This document shows, in pieces, positions 42,084 to 47,696 of a stretch of DNA of 47,696 nt. Where the stretch lies: the NCBI GenBank assembly GCA_021778415.1, contig JAJYCL010000023.1, positions 1-47,696 of the forward strand, read 5' to 3'. The notes under the pieces were generated by a model that did no database searches, was not told the DNA's origin, and was given only the letters and a program-made list of their open reading frames with translations. The first letter of the stretch is position 1; each line of letters starts with the position of its first letter. A program made the position numbers and the translations under genes. This DNA is from a bacterium (GTDB taxonomy: Bacteria; Vulcanimicrobiota; Vulcanimicrobiia; Vulcanimicrobiales; Vulcanimicrobiaceae).

Positions 42084-42650
42084 ACTGTCACCCTGAGGAG
42101 CGCACGCAGTGCGCGTCTCGAAGGGCGCGGGCCAATGTTGCACGCTTCGCGTGCTCCGTTTTGATGGTGCTTCGAGACGCGATGCTTCGCATCGCTCCTC
42201 ACCATGACAGTGTCACCCTGAGGAGCGTGCGAAGCGTGCGTCTCGAAGGGCGTGGGCCAATGTTGCACGCTTCGCGTGCTCCGTTTGATGATGCTTCGAG
42301 ACGATGTCACCCTGAGGAGCACGCGAAGCGTGCGTCTCGAAGGGCTCAGCATGACAGTGTCACCCTGAGGAGCACGCGAAGCGTGCGTCTCGAAGGGCGG
42401 GCCAATGTTGCACGCTTCGCGTGCTCCGTTTGATGGTGCTTCGAGACGATGTCACCCTGAGGAGCACGCGAAGCGTGCGTCTCGAAGGGCTCAGCATGAC
42501 AGTGTCACCCTGAGGAGCACGCGAAGCGTGCGTCTCGAAGGGCGCGGGCCAATGTTGCACGCTTCGCGTGCTCCGTTTGATGATGCTTCGAGACGATGTC
42601 ACCCTGAGGAGCACGCGCAGCGTGCGTCTCGAAGGGCTCAGCATGACGGG
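42084..42650. repeat. Hairpin repeat cluster 5 (between convergent genes, nested units)
   Basis: Seven copies of GTCACCCTGAGGAGC begin near 42087, 42210, 42306, 42358, 42449, 42503 and 42598. Inner stems are mostly GCACGC/GCGTGC with loop GAA, with GCGCAC/GTGCGC and GCGATGC/GCATCGC in the first units. A filler GGCCAATGTTGCACGCTTCG recurs three or more times. In three places a complete hairpin sits inside another: ATGCTTCGAGAC, then a whole GTCACCC...AAGGG unit, then CTCAGCATGACA (42291-42357, about 42435-42502, 42583-42648). No gene is supported here. Confidence 0.93.
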
Positions 42651-42659
42651 ATGGTTTGA

Positions 42660-43589
42660 TTAGCCGGGTGGAAAGATGAGATGGTAGTCGCGGAGTTCTT
42701 GGGTGTTGTTGCTGCCGAGTTCTGCCTCGACGACTGCGGCATCGCGGCTGCCGACGATGCGCGCCCAATTGGGGGCGAGAATCGCCGTTTCCGCGGGCGT
42801 AGGTTGGCGGTGTAGAGGCTGTGAGGTAATGCGCGACTCTTCTTCGAGTGCGAGGAGATAGGCGAGAACTTGTCGTGCTGCCGCCGGCCAAAGGTGCTGC
42901 GGCGTTTGCGCATAGATTTTCGCAACAATTTCCGGAATCGTCGTTGCTCCGTTGGCAAGCGCATCGATAGTCTCGCGTTCGCGCTGTTCCCGGTGCGCGC
43001 GATAATCGGCGATGCGCTCAGCTGGTGCGGTGATCACCTCGCCGTGCCCTGGATAGATGCGCAACGCATCGGGAAATTCGGTCGCCAAGCGGGCCAACGT
43101 GTTCTGATACGGGCGCATCGCACCACCGGGCGGTGCGATGACGACATAGCCGTGCCCGAGGATGACGTCGCCCGTAAACAGAGCGCGGCCTTGTGGTTCG
43201 TAGAAAACCAGATGATCGAATGTGTGGCCAGGCGCATCGACGGCAATCACATGCGCGGACCCAAACGCGATGCAATCTCCGTCGCTAACATCGACATTAT
43301 GTGGAACTGCGCAGGTGCCATGCGCGTAGAGCCGAGCCGATGAGCGATGTTGGAGCAACAAGGCACCGGGCGCATGGTCGGGATGCCCATGCGTTATTGC
43401 AATCGCCGCGATGTGGGCAGAATGTTCTGCGCAGAGATCCTCGATGTGCGAAATGTGTGCATCGAGATCCGGGCCGGGATCGATACAAAGCGCCTCGCGA
43501 GTGTCGGCATCGATCAGGAGATACGTATTGGTTCCGTCGAGTGTGAGTGCAGATGGATTATCCGCGCGGACGGTGAGAGTCGTTATCAC
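42660..43589 (-). CDS. MBL-fold metallo-hydrolase (LACTB2-like)
   Basis: A 309-aa metallo-beta-lactamase-fold hydrolase. Metal site: ITHGHPDHAPG (HxHxDH near 71-80), DAPGHTFDHLVFY, LFTGDVILGHG and IYPGHGEVI. A C-terminal winged-helix-like region follows (PEIVAKIYAQTPQHLWPAAA), as in LACTB2-type proteins, some of which are RNases. The start is coupled to the NUDIX gene by ATGA (43586-43589). Substrate cannot be read from the sequence. Confidence 0.88.
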   Translation of the reverse strand: MITTLTVRADNPSALTLDGTNTYLLIDADTREALCIDPGPDLDAHISHIEDLCAEHSAHIAAIAITHGHPDHAPGALLLQHRSSARLYAHGTCAVPHNVDVSDGDCIAFGSAHVIAVDAPGHTFDHLVFYEPQGRALFTGDVILGHGYVVIAPPGGAMRPYQNTLARLATEFPDALRIYPGHGEVITAPAERIADYRAHREQRERETIDALANGATTIPEIVAKIYAQTPQHLWPAAARQVLAYLLALEEESRITSQPLHRQPTPAETAILAPNWARIVGSRDAAVVEAELGSNNTQELRDYHLIFPPG

Positions 43590-44389
43590 CAGACGTTTTC
43601 CAGCTCTTCCGGGAGGGTAAATCCCTCGGCCGGAGTGCGATCCGGGGCAATAGTGATGATCGGTTTGTGCATCGCATGAACCATAAAGGCGTCGAGATCA
43701 TCGAACGCTGCAAGGCGTTCGAGATGTTTGATGGTCGGGAAGACGAGATTGAGACGACGTTGCGCGTAGGCATCGAGTGCCGCACGCGGTGTCATCCAGC
43801 GCGCATTATGCGTTTCGGAATCGTCGCTTGCAGCATCCTGTCCGCGAAGCGTGCGCGCAGCAAAGAAAAATGCGTTGAATCGTCTCGCTTCGCCGACCGG
43901 AGTGACCCAATGCGAGAAGAGCGCGAACTCATTTCCATCGATAACAAGGCCGAGTTCCTCTAGCGCCGAGGCAAACGTTCGTCGATTGCTTCGCACCTCG
44001 TCGCGGATTCGGGCGACCCGTGCTTCTGTCGGTCCCAAGTGCTGTAATGCGCCGTCGTGCGTGCGAACGATCAGAACTCCCGCCTCTTCGAAAAGCTCGC
44101 GCGCGGCAGCCGCGAGGAGCGAACGCGCTTCATCACGAGTCGGCGGATCGCAGGGACTCGGTAAGAGATCGGATGATCGGGCACGATACATGTGATCGAT
44201 TTTCTCATCCTCACTGCCGAGAAGATGCCCTCGCATATGTTCCGGTGCATCCCATTCATCAACCGCGCCGCCCGGAAAAACATACGCGTTGGGGGCAAAC
44301 GCACTTGCCGAAGCCCGCCGCAAGAGTAACACCTCGAAGCCTTCGCGGAGCGCCGGGCGTAGGAGCATAACGGTTGCAGCCAATCGCAT
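43586..44389 (-). CDS. NUDIX hydrolase (NUDT7/NUDT19-like)
   Basis: A 267-aa phosphohydrolase. The NUDIX box is visible as APNAYVFPGGAVDEWD, a ~50-residue insertion, then AAARELFEEAGVLIV; such an insertion is common in the NUDT19/CoA-diphosphatase branch. Later FSHWVTPVGEARRFNAFFFA matches the same branch. ATG 44389 gives MRLAATVMLLRP, a natural first strand; a TTG at 44455 would add a non-conserved basic lead. Coupled to the MBL hydrolase downstream, as is frequent for this pair of families. Confidence 0.88.
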   Translation of the reverse strand: MRLAATVMLLRPALREGFEVLLLRRASASAFAPNAYVFPGGAVDEWDAPEHMRGHLLGSEDEKIDHMYRARSSDLLPSPCDPPTRDEARSLLAAAARELFEEAGVLIVRTHDGALQHLGPTEARVARIRDEVRSNRRTFASALEELGLVIDGNEFALFSHWVTPVGEARRFNAFFFAARTLRGQDAASDDSETHNARWMTPRAALDAYAQRRLNLVFPTIKHLERLAAFDDLDAFMVHAMHKPIITIAPDRTPAEGFTLPEELENVW

Positions 44390-44522
44390 AAGGCGGGAGC
44401 GTTCTCTGCCACGAGGCTTCGGCCATGCGCTTATTTTTTGCCATGACCAATCCAAGCTCTCCGGAAGCGCGTTTCCTGGGCATTACTCGCCTTGAACACA
44501 AGGAAAGGTGCTCTAAAATCTT

Positions 44523-45122
44523 ATGAAACTTCGTCTCTCTGCACTCGCCGCGATCCTCGCTCTCGCCTTCGGATCGCACGCTGCTTCGGCCAGCATGATG
44601 TCCAACGTCACGAACGCGCCGTCGCGTTTTTCAGGCCCCGGTGTCTACACCGGAGCGCCGGCGCTGCCGGTAACGCTCTCCATGGTGATCGCCGGCGGTG
44701 GTCCGTCGCACTTTAGCACGCTGACGTTGGTTAAAACCCTCGCCGGTGATAAGACCAGCGCAGAACTCGCATCGTTGACCAACAAATTCGGCAAAGCAAA
44801 AATCGGCCACTTCGTTACCGTGTTTAATTTCGTCGTCGCCGATACGCTCAAAATTGTCACCGAAAAGAACATTGCGCTCCCGAAGTCCCCGAACCCCAAT
44901 CCGAAAGACGGCAAGGCGCTGGCCGCCGCATTGTGGGGTGCCGGCCAAACGGGGAATGGTTTCAGCGTTGAAGTGATGTTGGATCGCGCCGTATCGCACG
45001 GCATTCACGCGCAAGTGATGAAAGACATCGATGCAAAGTATGGTCTTGCTGCCGATGCTGATTATCACGCCGTTCTCAATCAAGCCATGCACGATCTCGC
45101 ATCGGTCTACGGCTTGAAGTAG
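44523..45122 (+). CDS. Hypothetical secreted protein (199 aa)
   Basis: A 199-aa protein with a cleavable signal (MKLRLSALAAILALAFGSHA, then ASAS). The mature protein, beginning near MMSNVTNAPSRFSGPG, has LSMVIAGGGPSHFSTLTLVK, FVTVFNFVVADTLKIVTEK and a C-terminal helix ADYHAVLNQAMHDLASVYGL. No family is recognised and no cysteine is present in the mature part. An AAGGAAAGG site lies 14 nt before the ATG, rather far. A perfect palindrome follows the stop. Confidence 0.72.
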   Translation: MKLRLSALAAILALAFGSHAASASMMSNVTNAPSRFSGPGVYTGAPALPVTLSMVIAGGGPSHFSTLTLVKTLAGDKTSAELASLTNKFGKAKIGHFVTVFNFVVADTLKIVTEKNIALPKSPNPNPKDGKALAAALWGAGQTGNGFSVEVMLDRAVSHGIHAQVMKDIDAKYGLAADADYHAVLNQAMHDLASVYGLK

Positions 45123-45151
45123 TCTAGTCTTCGCGCCTGCCGACATCGGCC

Positions 45152-45183
45152 CCACAAATCCACCGTGCACGGTGGATTTGTGG
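45152..45183. terminator. Perfect 32-nt palindrome after the secreted-protein gene
   Basis: CCACAAATCCACCGTG followed at once by its exact reverse complement. As RNA it forms a strong stem of up to 13 bp with a GUGCAC loop; there is no U-run on either side. It may stop or stabilise the upstream transcript, or be a protein-binding site for the downstream gene. Confidence 0.5.
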
Positions 45184-45184
45184 C

Positions 45185-45979
45185 ATGTGTGGCCACGCGC
45201 GCGGAAAAATGGCGATTTCGACGACCGACGCCTCAGGCTGGAGCCCCCCGATCGGCCAGACTCCGGCGGCGAAGCATGAATATGCTCACCCAAAGACCAA
45301 TCCCGGACAAAATCGTGATCCTACACCGTATCGCTTCGTCCATCGCTTGAAACACCTTCGACGCTTTGCCGGTCTCGGCTTGTTGCTGGCTTCCTTTGCG
45401 CTGGCCGGTTTGGTCATCCGCTATCAGCCGCAGGTCGAGCATTTCATCCACGTCGCCGGCCCCTGGGCATATCCGTTGGCGGTGGCCGTCTTTGCCGTTG
45501 TCGCTTCGGCACCGTTCTCGGTCACCGACGCGCTGGCGATTATGAACGGTGCGATATTCGGTCCTGTCGCCGGCTCGATTGTGAATGCCATCGGTCTCGT
45601 TTTCGCCGCAATGCTTGGTTATTGGGTGAATCGCCACGCAACGCATTTGCTCGATCTCAACGCGCTGCTTGAACGTCTTCCCGCCTGGGCCAAGCGTTTT
45701 CGCATCGGCTCATGGCAATTTTTACTTGCCGTGCGCGTGCTGCCGGGAATCGGCGGAACGACGGCCACGGCCACGGCCGCTGCCATGCGCGTCCCGATGT
45801 GGATTCATGTCGCAACCATGTGTGCGATAGCCGTGCCGATCTGTACGTTGCTTGCGGTCTTTGGTGACGGCGTTACTTCCGCCGTCCATCGCTACGAACA
45901 CAGTATGAAAGTCTATATCGTGAATCATCGCCCGCATTTTCATTTCACGCGCCGTCCTCGCGCTACGGCGACGCCATGA
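45185..45979 (+). CDS. VTT-domain (TVP38/TMEM64, DedA-like) membrane protein
   Basis: A 264-aa inner-membrane protein of the VTT superfamily, now linked to lipid scrambling and undecaprenyl or phospholipid flipping. Visible: LAVAVFAVVASAPFSVTDAL, NGAIFGPVAGSIVNAIG, AMLGYWVNRHA and the re-entrant-loop-like LAVRVLPGIGGTTATATAAA. The first ~55 residues from ATG 45185 are not conserved and lie over other possible starts (for example TTG 45347), so the true N-terminus is uncertain. RNase D is coupled by ATGA (45976-45979). Confidence 0.8.
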   Translation: MCGHARGKMAISTTDASGWSPPIGQTPAAKHEYAHPKTNPGQNRDPTPYRFVHRLKHLRRFAGLGLLLASFALAGLVIRYQPQVEHFIHVAGPWAYPLAVAVFAVVASAPFSVTDALAIMNGAIFGPVAGSIVNAIGLVFAAMLGYWVNRHATHLLDLNALLERLPAWAKRFRIGSWQFLLAVRVLPGIGGTTATATAAAMRVPMWIHVATMCAIAVPICTLLAVFGDGVTSAVHRYEHSMKVYIVNHRPHFHFTRRPRATATP

Positions 45980-47148
45980 CCGCCGACCTCGTTGCCGATG
46001 CTGCCTCGCTCAAGGCGCTTTGTGATCGCGTGCGTTCCGCAGAGCGCGTTGGGCTCGATACTGAATTTCATTCCGAACGCACCTATGCGCCGAAGCTGAT
46101 GGTCGTCCAACTCAGCTTCGATGACGGCGCGGTGATTGTCGATCCGCTTGCAATACCTGATTTGAGCCCGCTGATGGAAGCGCTCGACGAAACGCTGATC
46201 GTTGGGCATGCGCTCTCCAGCGATTTACGCATCTTTGCGCATCGCTTCGGACACGTTCCGAAGCATGTTTTTGATTGCCAAGTTGCCGCATCGTTTCTTG
46301 GTTATGGCATGCAGATTTCGCTGGCCGATCTCGTCCATGATTTGCGGAATATTCGCCTTGCGAAAACGCAAACCGTCAGCGATTGGTCCATTCGCCCATT
46401 TTCTGCAGCACAAATCGACTATCTCGTCGACGACGTGGTGCATCTCTTACCGATGCAGCACCAACTTGAAGAGCGCCTAACCACCGCTGGACGCTTATCG
46501 TGGGCACATGAAGAAAGCGATGCGCTCACGGATCCGTCGAAATATGAACGTGATGAACGGCGTTTGTATCTGCGCATTCCCGGTGCGATGAAAATGAACC
46601 GTCGCGAACTCGGCGTGCTCTTTGAACTCGGGAAGATGCGCGACCGCATGGCGAGCGATCGCGATGTGCCGCCCAAATATATTCTTCCCGACGATGTGTT
46701 GGGCGGATTGGCAACGTTACGACCCAAACGCGAAGAGCAACTCGCGCAATTACGGCGCCTTGAAGCCGGTGCCCGACGATCACTCGGCTCGGCGATCCTC
46801 GAGGCGGTCGCAGCAGGCGAGGCGATTCCCGATGAGGATCTGCCGCAACGCGTGCCGCGACCGCTGGGAAACGCCCGTGAGACCATCGCCTCGCTTTTGG
46901 CCGTGCTCGTCGGGGAAATCGCCGCCGCCAATCAGGTCCCGACGGGGCTGCTCGCGCCCCGCGCGACCCTCGAGCGAGTGGCTCGCGAGCTGCCGCAGGG
47001 AATCGACGCATTACGTGCGGTGTTGGACCTCTCGGAATGGCGAACTGCCCTCATTGCCGAGCCCATCTACCGACTATTGTCGGGTCAAGATGCGTTGCGA
47101 ATCGAAGGCTACATGGACGGTGACCCCAAAATACGCTCCTTGACATGA
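45976..47148 (+). CDS. rnd: Ribonuclease D
   Basis: A 390-aa 3'-5' exoribonuclease acting on tRNA and other small RNA 3' ends. The DEDDy exonuclease motifs are [13 protein letters not shown] (Exo I), [17 protein letters not shown] (Exo II) and [15 protein letters not shown] (Exo III with Tyr). An HRDC domain follows (about 205-285: [28 protein letters not shown]), with a second C-terminal helical domain, as in E. coli RNase D. It is coupled to the VTT gene upstream and the aconitase gene downstream, both by ATGA. Confidence 0.94.
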   Translation: MTADLVADAASLKALCDRVRSAERVGLDTEFHSERTYAPKLMVVQLSFDDGAVIVDPLAIPDLSPLMEALDETLIVGHALSSDLRIFAHRFGHVPKHVFDCQVAASFLGYGMQISLADLVHDLRNIRLAKTQTVSDWSIRPFSAAQIDYLVDDVVHLLPMQHQLEERLTTAGRLSWAHEESDALTDPSKYERDERRLYLRIPGAMKMNRRELGVLFELGKMRDRMASDRDVPPKYILPDDVLGGLATLRPKREEQLAQLRRLEAGARRSLGSAILEAVAAGEAIPDEDLPQRVPRPLGNARETIASLLAVLVGEIAAANQVPTGLLAPRATLERVARELPQGIDALRAVLDLSEWRTALIAEPIYRLLSGQDALRIEGYMDGDPKIRSLT

Positions 47149-47696
47149 ATCAGCATCCCGATAGCTTTTCAGCCACCGCCCAACTGCGCGTCGGCGACCG
47201 TTCCTACCGTTACTTTCGCCTCGCGGCGATAGAAGAAGCCGGCTTAGCGAAACTCGCTGCGCTGCCGTTTTCGCTCAAGATTCTTCTCGAGAATCTTCTG
47301 CGCTGCGAAGATGGACGTTCGGTAACCAAAGCCGATATCGAAGCCCTTGCGCGATGGAATCCCAAAGAAGCTCCGTCGCGTGAAATTGCGTTTCGCCCCG
47401 CACGCACGCTGTTACAAGATTTCACCGGCGTCCCGTGCGTCGTCGATCTTGCAGCGATGCGCGATGCGATGGCGGCGATGGGCGGAGATCCCAAAGCGAT
47501 CAATCCGTTGCAGCCGGTTGAACTCGTGATCGATCACTCGGTGCAAGTTGATTACTTCGGAAGCGATGACGCGTTTGCAAAAAATGCCGATCTTGAATTC
47601 GAACGCAATCAAGAGCGATACGCCTTCTTAAAATGGGGCCAAGCGGCGCTTGATGGATTTCGCGCCGTTCCTCCGGATACGGGCATCGTCCATCAA
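47145..47696 (+). CDS. acnA: Aconitate hydratase, AcnA/IRP1 type (partial, C-terminus off window)
   Basis: The first 184 codons of a citrate-cycle aconitase, running off the right edge. [58 protein letters not shown] and [11 protein letters not shown], then [14 protein letters not shown], are the standard N-terminus of the AcnA/IRP1 branch. The cysteine ligands of the [4Fe-4S] cluster lie beyond the edge. ATG 47145 overlaps the RNase D stop by 4 nt. Confidence 0.94.
   Translation, partial: MNQHPDSFSATAQLRVGDRSYRYFRLAAIEEAGLAKLAALPFSLKILLENLLRCEDGRSVTKADIEALARWNPKEAPSREIAFRPARTLLQDFTGVPCVVDLAAMRDAMAAMGGDPKAINPLQPVELVIDHSVQVDYFGSDDAFAKNADLEFERNQERYAFLKWGQAALDGFRAVPPDTGIVHQ

Noticed and set aside
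7064-42650. CRISPR array as an explanation for the repeat clusters
   Set aside because: Units vary in length and sequence, alternate in orientation, have no regular unique spacers, and no cas gene is present.
44492-44519. TTGAAC-16-TAAAAT as promoter for the secreted-protein gene
   Set aside because: Transcription from it would start at or past the ATG at 44523, and the purine-rich AAGGAAAGG lies between the boxes, so it cannot serve as drawn.

Overview
The window is about 47.7 kb of densely packed bacterial chromosome with roughly 55-60% GC by eye. No rRNA, tRNA, transposase, phage gene or CRISPR array was seen. Two large TonB-dependent receptors, lipoprotein maturation genes and many lipoproteins indicate an outer membrane. 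SepF, DivIVA, WhiA, RqcP and a YabN-like MazG are typical of Terrabacteria (Firmicutes, Actinobacteria, Cyanobacteria side). A diderm with a Terrabacteria-type division set, flagellar rod genes and EgtD fits Candidatus Eremiobacterota (WPS-2) or a relative. That placement is inference, not proof.

Layout, left to right. 1-1854: lspA (partial) and ccdA face lgt, a lipoprotein-processing and thiol-redox group. 1861-4546: YggS, SepF, DivIVA and LeuB, tightly spaced. 4603-7060: two flagellar rod proteins, a 46-codon ORF, a FliA/WhiG-type sigma factor and a small unknown protein. 7616-14084 (minus): one long operon, rqcP-whiA-gapA-pgk-tpiA-gpmI-punA, joining an RNA-binding quality-control factor and the WhiA regulator to lower glycolysis. 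14147-19166: MATE transporter, a 3-aminobutyryl-CoA ammonia-lyase-like hotdog protein coupled to MazG, a parvulin lipoprotein and an RsbW-like kinase. 19693-22633: diacylglycerol glycosyltransferase with a di-iron hydroxylase, then a lytic transglycosylase and a lipoprotein. 22643-27933: amino-acid permease coupled to EgtD, meeting tail-to-tail a four-gene OpuC/EgtU/YehWXYZ-type betaine ABC importer. 27977-33101: polyphosphate kinase and the first TonB receptor. 33869-38625: EVE protein, cupin, and a minus operon of two lipoproteins, a membrane protein, BolA, a Grx4-type glutaredoxin and a sulfurtransferase. 38806-42063: second TonB receptor with an MDR oxidoreductase. 42660-47696: NUDIX and MBL hydrolases, a secreted unknown, a VTT membrane protein, RNase D and the start of aconitase.

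Genes are packed with many 4-nt ATGA stop/start overlaps. Against this, all five gaps longer than 300 bp are filled by one family of hairpin repeats. Each hairpin has an inner and an outer stem that change sequence between copies while staying paired, and four of the five clusters sit where convergent genes meet. This repeat family is the strongest non-coding signal here. The EgtD/permease/betaine-transporter neighbourhood is the most interesting metabolic grouping.
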